Below, piece by piece: positions 55,052 through 63,099 of a stretch of 64,000 bases of DNA. Under the pieces are notes generated by a model. The model was given only the letters and a program-made list of their open reading frames with translations, did no database searches and had not been told where the DNA came from. Location of the stretch: positions 1 through 64,000 of the forward strand of contig CAWIKX010000006.1 in assembly GCA_963836695.1 (NCBI GenBank), written 5' to 3'. The translations under genes and the position numbers were made by a program. The DNA is from Roseiarcus sp963836695. Its GTDB lineage: Bacteria > Pseudomonadota > Alphaproteobacteria > Rhizobiales > Beijerinckiaceae. Each line of letters begins with the position of its first letter. Position 1 is the stretch's first letter.

Positions 55052-55882
55052 TTACTCGGCCAGCACCAAGTCGACGCCGCCCGCGCTCAATGTTCGGCCC
55101 GCCGCCATCGCCTCTTCGGCGCGGTCGAGTCTCAGAAGCGCGAGCGCTTCGCGTCCGGAGGAGGAGCCGAGCGCGCCGATCGCGAGCTCGCGGTCCATGA
55201 CAGGTGTTCCCGGCGCTGGCGCGGGGCCGGCCAGTTTGACGCGCGCGACGCGCTTGCGGGCGGTTCCGCGATGCTTCATGCGCGAAACAACTTCCTGGCC
55301 GACATAGCATCCCTTGTCGAAATCGACCCCATGGAGAAGATCGAAATTGGCGTCGTGCGGGAAAGCGTCCGCATAGGCGAAATCCTGGCCGCCCTTGGGA
55401 GCCACTACGGCGATACGGAGACCCTCGTATTCGCCCACGTGCTCTGTTCCGATCGCGACGGCGATCGGGCGGCCCATGATCGCACGCCAGCCCAGGCGCG
55501 GATCGCGCGGGTCGGCGTAGAGAACGCCTTCGCCGACACTCGGGGACACGTCGCTCCAGAAGGCCGCGACGGCGCGATCGGCGCTTACGTCGGCGATCGC
55601 GACCTTGGCGCGCAATTTGTAGAAGCCAAGCCGCTTGGCGAGGTCCGCCGCCTGCGCCGCCGCGCAGTCGATGAGATAGGATGGCTCCTCGCCAGGCGCG
55701 CGCACGGCGATCATGTCGAACAGGATCTTGCCTTGCGGCGTAAGGAGCGCCGCATAGCGCGCTTCGCCGGGCTCGAGCCTTTCGACATCGTTGGTCAGCA
55801 GGCCTTGTAGGAAGCTCGTCGCATCCTGTCCTCTAACGGAAACGACGCCGCGATCCTCGAGCAGGGCGGCTTTCTTGTGCAT
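55052..55882 (-). CDS. ygfZ: folate-binding Fe-S cluster assembly protein YgfZ
   Basis: A 276-residue GcvT-like protein that supports maturation of some Fe-S enzymes using tetrahydrofolate. The hallmark motif KGCYVGQEVVSRMKHRG is present, with FLQGLLTNDVE near the N-terminus and the GALGSSS C-terminal segment. ATG 55882 gives the family start; a longer frame overlaps the divergent dihydroorotase. Monocistronic. Confidence 0.92.
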   Translation of the reverse strand: MHKKAALLEDRGVVSVRGQDATSFLQGLLTNDVERLEPGEARYAALLTPQGKILFDMIAVRAPGEEPSYLIDCAAAQAADLAKRLGFYKLRAKVAIADVSADRAVAAFWSDVSPSVGEGVLYADPRDPRLGWRAIMGRPIAVAIGTEHVGEYEGLRIAVVAPKGGQDFAYADAFPHDANFDLLHGVDFDKGCYVGQEVVSRMKHRGTARKRVARVKLAGPAPAPGTPVMDRELAIGALGSSSGREALALLRLDRAEEAMAAGRTLSAGGVDLVLAE

Positions 55883-55961
55883 GGAGAGGGCTCCCGTCGC
55901 GCTTGCAAGGGCGCAGACTGTCAAATAGGCCGCATTCGCGCCACTGCAAGAAAGAACCGAG

Positions 55962-57285
55962 ATGCCGCCAGGCTTCGACTGCGTCCTGATCAACGGAACC
56001 GCCGTCAACCAGGAAGGGATTGGTCCGCGAGACATTGGCGTTCGTGACGGGCGGATCGCGGAGATCGGCTCCTTGAGCCAAGCGGCGGCCGGCGAACGGA
56101 TCGACTGCCGCGGCCTTCATGTTCTTCCCGGCGTCATCGATTCCCAGGTACATTTTCGTGAGCCGGGGCTCGTTCATAAAGAAGACCTGGAGACCGGGTC
56201 GCGGGCAGCCGTTCTCGGTGGGGTGACGGCCGTTTTCGAAATGCCGAACACCGATCCGCTGACGGTGAGCGCGGATGCGCTCGCCGATAAGCTCGCCCGG
56301 GCCAACGGCCGGATGCATTGCGACTTCGCCTTCTGGGTCGGCGGCACGCACGACAATGTCGCGGACATTCCGGAACTCGAGCGGCTGCCCGGCGCGGCGG
56401 GGATTAAGGTGTTCATGGGGTCCTCGACCGGGCGGCTATTGGTCGCCGACGATGAGGGCGTGCTCGCGGTCCTGAAGGCGATACGCCGCCGTGCAGCGTT
56501 CCACAGCGAGGATGAGGCGCGCTTGAATGAGCGAAAAGCCCTGCGCGTCCCCGGCGATCCCTCTTCGCACCCGGTCTGGCGCGACGAGATGGCGGCTCTG
56601 CGTTCGACCGAACGGCTCATTCGTTTGGCGCGTGAGGCGCACGCGCAAGTGCATGTCCTGCATATCACGACGCGCGACGAAATGGGGTTTCTGGCTGGCG
56701 CGAAGGACGTCGCGAGCTGCGAGGCGACGCCGAATCACCTCACGCTCAGCGCCGGGGACTACGCGCGCTTGGGCACGAGGATCCAGATGAACCCGCCGGT
56801 CCGCGGGCTCGAACATCGAGAGGCGATCTGGCGCGGAGTTCGAGCAGGGCGTGGTCGACGTACTCGGCTCCGACCATGCGCCCCACACGCTCGAGGAGAA
56901 GGCCAAGCCCTATCCCGAGAGCCCGTCGGGCATGACTGGGGTGCAGACGCTTGTTCCGATCATGCTCGATCACGTGAACGCCGGGCGGCTCAGTCTCGCA
57001 CGCTTCGTCGACCTGACCAGCGCCGGGCCGCAGCGTCTGTTCGGCATTACCGGCAAAGGCCGCATCGCGGTTGGATACGACGCCGACTTCACCATCGTCG
57101 ATATGAAGCGTAGCGTGACGATCAGCGATTCGTGGATCGCCTCACGCTCGCAATGGACACCCTATGACGGAAAAACAGTGACAGGTTGGCCGGTCGGGAC
57201 CATCGTGCGCGGCCGCCGGGTGATGTGGGAGGGCGAACTCACGGCGCCTTCGACGGGGGAAGCGGTGCGGTTCGCGGGGTCATGA
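55962..57285 (+). CDS. pyrC: dihydroorotase-family amidohydrolase (frameshifted)
   Basis: A class I dihydroorotase/dihydropyrimidinase-like enzyme of about 440 residues. Metal site: DSQVHFREPG near residue 60 and HILHITTRDE-like HVLHITTRDE; the C-terminal part has VVDVLGSDHAPHTLEEK and PSGMTGVQT. At about 56848 one extra G in GCAGGGCGTG shifts the frame; without it the sequence reads RGVRAGVVDVLGSDHAPH and runs to 57285. It probably functions in pyrimidine synthesis or cyclic ureide cleavage. The last call is open, since the window is rich in cyclic amide enzymes. Confidence 0.82.
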
Positions 57286-57443
57286 CACCATATATAACTA
57301 TTATTACATGTAATATATTTGATGAGCCGCGTCACGCGTTAAGTGACTCGCTAATCGCGCCACAAGTCTTTGGAATTGCTCAAAACGGACTCGCTAATGG
57401 CAGATCATCGCCTAGCATCAAGGCCCCCTCGGGCAGTCGGCTT
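57286..57443. other. AT-rich convergent intergenic region with 14-base palindrome
   Basis: Between the convergent dihydroorotase and MaoC genes lies a markedly AT-rich run with the perfect palindrome TATTACATGTAATA at 57302-57315. I see no T-run terminator. It could be an operator or a fragment of foreign DNA; nothing further can be said. Confidence 0.4.
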
Positions 57444-57923
57444 TCAAATGGCGGCCATCACCTGCATCGTGAGCCATGTCGCCGCCAGCGCGGGCTTCTC
57501 CGCCCCTTCGACCTCGAGGCTAACGTCATAGGTCAATTGCCATTCGCGCGCCGATCGCGGCGTGACTCCGCGAAGTGTAAAATGCCCGCGCACCCGGCTT
57601 CCCGCGGGGACGGGTCGTACGAAGCGGACGCGGTCGAAGCCGTAATTCACGCCGTGGGCCGCGCCCTCGATTCTGGGCAACGCGCTATAGGCCATGGCCG
57701 AGAGCAGCGAGAGGGTAAGGAAGCCATGGGCGACCGTCCCGCCGAATGCGGTCTCGGCCGCCCGCTCGGGATCGACGTGGATGAATTGCTCGTCCTCGGT
57801 GATCTTGGCGAAGGCGTCGATCCGCGCCTGATCGACAGTGAGCCAGCGGGAGACGAAACCGCGACCGACGAGCGCGGCGAGCTCGGCGGCAGGAACCGTC
57901 TTGACATCCGGCCGATCGCTCAT
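57444..57923 (-). CDS. MaoC-family (R)-specific enoyl-CoA hydratase-like protein
   Basis: A 159-residue hot-dog-fold dehydratase. The catalytic Asp/His pair lies in the hydratase-2 motif: ITEDEQFIHVDPERAAETAFGGTVAHGFL. The start at 57923 overlaps the stop of the upstream SDR gene by four bases, so both probably act on the same acyl-CoA. No carrier domain is attached. Confidence 0.9.
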   Translation of the reverse strand: MSDRPDVKTVPAAELAALVGRGFVSRWLTVDQARIDAFAKITEDEQFIHVDPERAAETAFGGTVAHGFLTLSLLSAMAYSALPRIEGAAHGVNYGFDRVRFVRPVPAGSRVRGHFTLRGVTPRSAREWQLTYDVSLEVEGAEKPALAATWLTMQVMAAI

Positions 57924-58732
57924 TCGTGTTCTCGGAACATCGCGGGCGGCGCCGTGACGCCGACCCCGCCGTCCACCGGCAGAATCGCTCCGGTCGTGTA
58001 GGCGCCGCCGCGCCCGGCGAGGAAGAGGAGGGGCCCTGCGATGTCCTCCGGCCGTCCGACGCGGCCCATCGGAACCGACTTGGCGCTGCGCGCCTGTCCC
58101 GCCTCGTCGCCGATCGCGAATTTGGTCATGTTGGTGGGAAACGGTCCGGGCGCGAGGGCATTCACCGTCACCTGCTTTTCCGCAAGCTCCGCGGCGAGGA
58201 TGCGGGTTAGGTGATGCACCGCGGCCTTCGAGGCGGAATAGGCCCAAGCGGTTTCCGACTGTGTGATGTACCCCATGACCGACCCCATGTTGATGACGGT
58301 CGAAGGCCAGTCGCGCGTCGCCGACGCGATCAGCATCGGGGCGAGTTCGCGCGTCAACGTGAAAAGCCCGGTCACGTTGACGCTGAGCACGCGGTCCCAC
58401 GCCTTCCAGGGGAAAGTCTCGAAGGAACCGCCCCAGTTCGCCCCGGCATTGTTGATCAGGATATGCAGGGCGTCGGTGCGCTTTCGCGTCTCGGCGGCCA
58501 GCGCGGCGACGCCCGCTTCGTTGGCGACTGTCCCCCCGAAACCCTCACATGGGCCCATAGCGGAAAGCTCCCGGGCCGCCGCCTCGCAAGCCTCCGCCTT
58601 GCGCGAGGCGATCAGCACGCGCGCGCCGGCGCCAAGCAACGCCTCGGCGCAGATCCTGCCAAGGCCCGTCGCCCCGCCGGTCACCAGCGCCGTGCGGCCC
58701 CGGACGGAAAAAAGCTCGTTTGCAACGATCAT
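57920..58732 (-). CDS. SDR-family oxidoreductase
   Basis: A 270-residue short-chain dehydrogenase with TGGATGLGR, NNAGANWGG, INMGSVMGY with the catalytic serine, and YSASKAAVHH. It resembles 3-ketoacyl-CoA/ACP reductases; paired with a MaoC hydratase it may form a two-step acyl-CoA module. ATG 58732 preferred. Confidence 0.88.
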   Translation of the reverse strand: MIVANELFSVRGRTALVTGGATGLGRICAEALLGAGARVLIASRKAEACEAAARELSAMGPCEGFGGTVANEAGVAALAAETRKRTDALHILINNAGANWGGSFETFPWKAWDRVLSVNVTGLFTLTRELAPMLIASATRDWPSTVINMGSVMGYITQSETAWAYSASKAAVHHLTRILAAELAEKQVTVNALAPGPFPTNMTKFAIGDEAGQARSAKSVPMGRVGRPEDIAGPLLFLAGRGGAYTTGAILPVDGGVGVTAPPAMFREHE

Positions 58733-58844
58733 GGCTCCCCGCATTGCCTCCGAGTTGCTAAGGACCATAGCAATTCCACGATAAACGCCAAACTGCGGGC
58801 CCTGCTCGCCAGGGAGAGCGTTTTGGCTTTCAAAGGAACAATCG

Positions 58845-59420
58845 ATGGCTCAAGAACGGCCGCTGCGTTTCGTCGTCATGGTGGGGAGCCTGCGCAAGGC
58901 TTCGTTCAACGCGGCGATCGCTCGCGCTCTTCCGGCGCTTGCGCCGGAAGAGGTGACGATGGAGCCTCTGCCCTCCGTCGGCGAGTTTCCACTCTATAAT
59001 CATGACGTGCAGGACAAAGGATTCCCGCCGATCGTGACCAGGACGGCGAATGCGATCCGGAAAGCGGACGGGGTCATCGTCGTCACTCCGGAATATAACC
59101 ATTCAATACCGGGGGTATTGAAGAACGCCGTCGACTGGATCTCTCGCTTGCCCAATCAGCCTTTTGCGGGGAAACCCATCGCGCTCGAGAGTGGTTCGCC
59201 AAGCCTGTTCGGAGGCTTAAGAGCGCAACTGCAACTGCGCCACATGTTCGTCTATCTCGACGGGCGCATGCTCAACAAGCCCGAGGTCATCATCCCGCAA
59301 ATCAACACGAAAATCGACGCCGCGACAGGCGAACTGACCGATCCAGCGACGCGCGGCTTCATCGCCGACCAGCTCAAGGCCTTCGCCGATTTCGCCCGGT
59401 TGAGACATGGCTCGGCATAG
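58845..59420 (+). CDS. NADPH-dependent FMN reductase (ChrR/YieF-like)
   Basis: A 191-residue flavodoxin-like reductase. GSLRKASFNAAIARAL forms the FMN phosphate loop, and TPEYNHSIPGVLKNAVDW is the second FMN motif. Members reduce quinones, chromate or azo compounds. It is 6 bases upstream of the SDR gene at 59427, with which it probably shares an mRNA. Confidence 0.9.
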   Translation: MAQERPLRFVVMVGSLRKASFNAAIARALPALAPEEVTMEPLPSVGEFPLYNHDVQDKGFPPIVTRTANAIRKADGVIVVTPEYNHSIPGVLKNAVDWISRLPNQPFAGKPIALESGSPSLFGGLRAQLQLRHMFVYLDGRMLNKPEVIIPQINTKIDAATGELTDPATRGFIADQLKAFADFARLRHGSA

Positions 59421-59426
59421 GTCGGA

Positions 59427-60164
59427 GTGACGAAGATGTGGGGTTTTGAGGGACGAACGGTCCTTGTCACGGGCGCCAGCGGCGGAATTGGCGGGGCGAC
59501 GGTTCGCCAACTTGTCGCCGCAGGAGCGGACGTCATCGCGAGCGGCCGCAGCGCTGAGGCTCTTGACGATCTGGCGACGAAAACCGGGTGCCGCGCCGTC
59601 CCGTTCGACTTGACCTCGGAGGCGGGCGTCGAGCAGGCTCTCGAAAACCTCGACCTCTGGGGTGTCGTCAATTGCGGCGGCTTCGGGGGTGAGATCGCGA
59701 CCCCGATGACCACGGACATCTCGGTCTTCGACAAGGTGATCAGCGTCAACGCGAGAGGCGCCTTGCTCGTCATCAAATACGCCTCGCAATCCATGATCCG
59801 CCTTGGCAAGGGGGGCTCGATCGTCAACGTGTCGAGTCAAGCAGCGCTGATCGGCCTTCCTGGCCATATTTCCTACGGGTCTTCGAAGGCCGCGCTGGAC
59901 AATATCACCCGAGTTTCCGCGCTTGAACTCGGCAAGTACAATATCCGCGTGAACAGCGTGAACCCGACCGTCGTGATGACGGAGATGTCGGCGTTCTACT
60001 GGGGCCGGCCCGAGATCCGCGACCCGTTCTTAAGCAGGATGCCGCTCGGCCGCTGGGCTACCGAGGATGAGATCGCCGCGCCGATCGTATTCCTCTTAGG
60101 AGACGGGGCTTCGATGATCACTGGCGTCTCACTTCCGATCGATGGCGGCGCCACATGTTGTTGA
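59427..60164 (+). CDS. SDR-family oxidoreductase, L-xylulose reductase-like
   Basis: A 245-residue dehydrogenase with TGASGGIGGAT and YGSSKAALD. The stretch VNSVNPTVVMTEM is typical of the L-xylulose/carbonyl reductase branch. GTG 59427 is the start. It could link pentose metabolism with the xylulokinase at 41.4 kb and the sugar importer at 50.6-54.1 kb, but the flavin reductase beside it makes other substrates equally possible. Confidence 0.82.
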   Translation: MTKMWGFEGRTVLVTGASGGIGGATVRQLVAAGADVIASGRSAEALDDLATKTGCRAVPFDLTSEAGVEQALENLDLWGVVNCGGFGGEIATPMTTDISVFDKVISVNARGALLVIKYASQSMIRLGKGGSIVNVSSQAALIGLPGHISYGSSKAALDNITRVSALELGKYNIRVNSVNPTVVMTEMSAFYWGRPEIRDPFLSRMPLGRWATEDEIAAPIVFLLGDGASMITGVSLPIDGGATCC

Positions 60165-60195
60165 CCCGCTGCGAGGGGTCTGCCCAGGAGGCGCC

Positions 60196-61050
60196 ATGAA
60201 AGTCTCACTCATCCAGATGAATTCGGTTCCAGACAAGGCGGCCAACATCGCCGCCGCTGAAGCTCTGATTGAGCGGGCGGTGGCTGAAGAGAGCCCGGAC
60301 TGGGTGCTGCTGCCGGAACAGTTCGACTGGGCCGGCGGCTCGCGGACCGAGAAGCTCGCCGCCGCCGAGCGCCTACCTGGCGGCCCGGCTTACGAGATGG
60401 CGCGCGGTCAGGCGATCAAGCACCGGATCTTCGTCCACGCCGGCTCGATCATGGAGGCAATCGACGGCGAGGACCGCTACCACAACACGTCAGTCGTCTT
60501 TAATCGCGAGGGCGAGGAGATCGCCCGCTACCGCAAGATCCACTTGTTCGACGTGATGACGCCGGACGGAACCGCATACAAGGAAAGCGCCACGGTGAAG
60601 GCGGGCGACAAGGTCGTCACCTACGATTGCGAAGGGGTCACCGTTGGCTGTTCGATCTGCTACGACCTCAGGTTTCCCGACCTTTTCCAGGCGCTCATGG
60701 AAAAGGGCGCCGAGATGATCGCGATGCCGGCCGCTTTCACGATGCAGACCGGCAAGGACCATTGGGAGGTGCTCCTGCGCGCTCGCGCCATCGAGACCGA
60801 AACCTATGTCTGCGCGAGCGCCCAGACCGGCTCGTTCACGGTCGGCAACGAGCAACGGCACACCTATGGGCATTCGCTTGTCGCCGATCCTTGGGGCCAT
60901 GTGATCGCCAAGGCCTCGGATGGGGTCGGAATCGTCTCAGCCCGGATCGATCCGGCAAGGGTCAGACGCGTGCGCGGAATGATCCCGGTAGCGGAGCACA
61001 AGGTTAAAATCCCACGCTCGGACGCCATTCCAAGGCCAAACGCAAAATGA
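60196..61050 (+). CDS. carbon-nitrogen hydrolase (nitrilase superfamily, Nit1/Nit2-like)
   Basis: A 284-residue amidase with the Glu-Lys-Cys triad: LLPEQFDW (Glu near 41), RYRKIHLFD (Lys near 116) and CSICYDLRFPDLF (Cys near 153). It resembles the Nit1/Nit2 branch that hydrolyses deaminated glutathione and omega-amides. CAGGAGG precedes ATG 60196. It follows the SDR genes and precedes the corrinoid cluster. An omega-amidase would remove the remaining amide from dicarboxylate half-amides, which is worth noting given the imide island. Confidence 0.88.
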   Translation: MKVSLIQMNSVPDKAANIAAAEALIERAVAEESPDWVLLPEQFDWAGGSRTEKLAAAERLPGGPAYEMARGQAIKHRIFVHAGSIMEAIDGEDRYHNTSVVFNREGEEIARYRKIHLFDVMTPDGTAYKESATVKAGDKVVTYDCEGVTVGCSICYDLRFPDLFQALMEKGAEMIAMPAAFTMQTGKDHWEVLLRARAIETETYVCASAQTGSFTVGNEQRHTYGHSLVADPWGHVIAKASDGVGIVSARIDPARVRRVRGMIPVAEHKVKIPRSDAIPRPNAK

Positions 61051-61145
61051 TGGGCGCGCGATTGTTTATTGTGCTTTCCCCTCAGTCTTGGGTTGTAGAT
61101 ATTCACACTGAAAGCCCGAAAGCCGCATCACCGGACTGACCGTTA

Positions 61146-61853
61146 ATGGCCGAAGACGAACTCGATCTCAAAACCCTCGATGACGACGAGCTCGTCACAC
61201 AGATGCACGATGACCTCTACGACGGCCTCAAGGAGGAGATCGGGGAGGGGGTCACAATTCTGCTCGATCGCGGCTGGGCGCCTTACGACGTGTTGACCAA
61301 GGCGCTGGTCGAAGGCATGCGCATCGTCGGCATCGATTTTCGCGACGGCATTTTGTTCGTGCCGGAAGTGCTGATGTCGGCCAACGCGATGAAAGCTGGC
61401 ATGGCGATCCTGCGCCCCCTTCTCGCAGCGACCGGCGCGCCGAAAATGGGCAAGATGGTGATCGGCACCGTCAAGGGCGACATCCACGACATCGGCAAGA
61501 ACCTTGTCTGCATGATGATGGAGGGCGCGGGCTTCGAAGTGTTCGACCTCGGCGTCAACAACGGCGTCGACAAATATCTCGAGGCGATCGAGAAGCATCA
61601 GCCGGAGATCATCGGCATGTCGGCGCTTTTGACCACGACGATGCCCTACATGAAAGTCATCATCGACACGTTGAAGGACAAGGGCATCCGCAACGACCAC
61701 ATCGTGCTGGTCGGCGGCGCGCCGCTCAACGAATCCTTCGCCGAGGCGATCGGCGCCGACGCCTATTGTCGCGATGCCGCGGTTGCGGTCGAGACGGCCA
61801 GGGCCCTGCTTGCGCGCCGGCAGGGGACCGTGCAGGCGCGCGAGAAAGTCTGA
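61146..61853 (+). CDS. corrinoid protein of a methyltransferase system (MtbC/MttC-like)
   Basis: A 235-residue cobalamin-binding protein. N-terminal four-helix cap (LYDGLKEEIGEGVTILLDRG) and B12 domain with GTVKGDIHDIGKNLV, giving the His ligand to cobalt, and IGMSALLTTTMPYMK. These proteins carry a methyl group between a substrate-specific methyltransferase and tetrahydrofolate. The methyltransferases are not in the window and presumably follow beyond its end. Confidence 0.92.
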   Translation: MAEDELDLKTLDDDELVTQMHDDLYDGLKEEIGEGVTILLDRGWAPYDVLTKALVEGMRIVGIDFRDGILFVPEVLMSANAMKAGMAILRPLLAATGAPKMGKMVIGTVKGDIHDIGKNLVCMMMEGAGFEVFDLGVNNGVDKYLEAIEKHQPEIIGMSALLTTTMPYMKVIIDTLKDKGIRNDHIVLVGGAPLNESFAEAIGADAYCRDAAVAVETARALLARRQGTVQAREKV

Positions 61854-61858
61854 GGGCC

Positions 61859-62653
61859 GTGACCTTGGCGCCCGCAATCCAGAGGGTGTCACCCCCGCGC
61901 AAGCGGGGGTCGAGAAAGGCGCCGCGGGCGCTCGATTCGGCGTCATTGCGACAAACGTCGACGCCTCATGATCTGGATCCCCGCGTTTGCGGGGATGACA
62001 GTCGCGAGGATCGCGCGCCCACCGAAGTCTTCGCCGAGGTCAGTTACTCAGGCCTCCAAGAAGGCGCGCGTAAAATCCTGGTCATTGCTTGCGGCGCGTT
62101 GGCGCGCGAAGTGCTTGCGCTCAACCTTGGCCATATCGACGTCGCCTGCTTGCCGGCGCAACTTCACAACCATCCTCAACGGATCCCGGAGGCGATGCGG
62201 GCGAAGATCCACGCCAATCGCGAAGCCTACGACGAGATCCTCTGCCTCTACGGCGATTGCGGAACCGGCGGCGAACTCGACCGCGTCCTGGAGGAAGAAG
62301 GCGTGAGGCGCATCGAAGGCGCGCATTGCTACGCGTTCTACGCCGGCGAAGGGACCTTCGCCGCGCTCGCCGAGGAAGAGCCGGGCACGTTCTACCTCAC
62401 CGATTTTCTCGTCCGCCATTTCGACGCGCTCGTCATTCGTGGCCTCGGCCTCGATCGCTTTCCTCAGCTGCGCGACGATTACTTCGGCAACTACCGGAGG
62501 GTCGTCCATCTGGCGCAGTTCGACGATCCCGATCTGGAGGCGAAGGCTAGGGCGGCCGCCGAACGGCTTGGCCTCGCCTATGAGCGCCGCTTTACCGGCC
62601 TTGATGGGATCCGGACGTTCCTCGAAGGCGCGACGCAAACGAAAGACGCGTAG
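61859..62653 (+). CDS. DUF1638 protein with repeat-derived N-terminal extension
   Basis: From about residue 68 this is a typical DUF1638 protein: ILVIACGALAREVLALN, LCLYGDCGTGGELD, EGAHCYAFYAG, and FLVRHFDALVIRGLGLD. DUF1638 genes commonly accompany corrinoid methyltransferase clusters; their role is unknown, though the conserved Cys and His residues suggest metal binding. The preceding 65 codons are an inverted intergenic repeat (61886-62000) that stays open in frame. No ATG/GTG/TTG lies between the repeat and the conserved domain, so translation must start at GTG 61859 or at an unusual codon. Confidence 0.8.
   Translation: MTLAPAIQRVSPPRKRGSRKAPRALDSASLRQTSTPHDLDPRVCGDDSREDRAPTEVFAEVSYSGLQEGARKILVIACGALAREVLALNLGHIDVACLPAQLHNHPQRIPEAMRAKIHANREAYDEILCLYGDCGTGGELDRVLEEEGVRRIEGAHCYAFYAGEGTFAALAEEEPGTFYLTDFLVRHFDALVIRGLGLDRFPQLRDDYFGNYRRVVHLAQFDDPDLEAKARAAAERLGLAYERRFTGLDGIRTFLEGATQTKDA
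61886..62000. repeat. REPIN-like inverted repeat inside an open reading frame
   Basis: GTGTCACCCCCGCGCAAGCG at 61887 and the inverse GATCCCCGCGTTTGCGGGGA at 61976-61995 form two arms, each with its own CCCCGC/GCGGGG palindrome, around about 60 bases. The whole element is without stop in the DUF1638 frame. A related pair lies at 62988. Confidence 0.7.
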
Positions 62654-62958
62654 TGGCTAGTCTGATTATCCTTTACTGGCGCGACATCCCGAGCCAGGTC
62701 ATCGTGAAGGCCGGACGCTCATCGGCCAAGCGCGAGCTCTCAGAGCGCTTCATCCGCGCGATCGACGCAGCCGCCATGCATGCAGGCGCGAAGAGCGCTG
62801 ACGCCTACCTTGATGATTGGCGGCGCGGCGAGCCCATCCCTTGCGGCGACGATCTTGAGAGCGAAGCTACGGGCGCCGCCGAGCGGCTAGAAGAGGAATA
62901 CGATACGCATCGCCTGGCGCTCCTCGCCAGGCACGACGGGCGCGAGAACCCGGCGTGA
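62653..62958 (+). CDS. small 'virulence factor' domain protein of the corrinoid cluster
   Basis: A 101-residue protein: IILYWRDIPSQVIVKAGR at the start, AYLDDWRR in the middle, acidic C-terminus. The Pfam name 'Virulence_fact' is historical; genes of this type sit in corrinoid methyl-transfer operons, as here, and nothing suggests virulence. It starts with GTG overlapping the end of the DUF1638 gene. Confidence 0.8.
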   Translation: MASLIILYWRDIPSQVIVKAGRSSAKRELSERFIRAIDAAAMHAGAKSADAYLDDWRRGEPIPCGDDLESEATGAAERLEEEYDTHRLALLARHDGRENPA

Positions 62959-62987
62959 TGCGCGAGTTGCGCGTCGACCGCGCATAT

Positions 62988-63077
62988 GTCACCCCGCGAG
63001 GGGTCCAGGCTGTCGCGAAGGGCTTTCCGGAGAGGACATCGTGCTCCTGGATGCCCGCTTTCGTGGGCATGGCGAGA
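62988..63077. repeat. REPIN-like inverted repeat between operon genes
   Basis: TGTCACCCCGCGAGGGGTCC at 62988 and the imperfect inverse TCCTGGATGCCCGCTTTCGT ending in GGGCATGGCGAG near 63047-63077 make a second, more diverged copy of the element at 61886. It fills the gap between the 'virulence factor' gene and the RACo-like gene. Confidence 0.6.
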
Positions 63078-63099
63078 CGAGCGGACTGCTCGACGGAAG

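Noticed and set aside
61051..61145. Possible cobalamin riboswitch in front of the corrinoid gene
   Set aside because: The gap is only 95 bases and lacks the conserved B12-box GCCACTG-type sequence.
62653..62958. Virulence gene
   Set aside because: The Pfam label is historical; gene context is a methyl-transfer operon.
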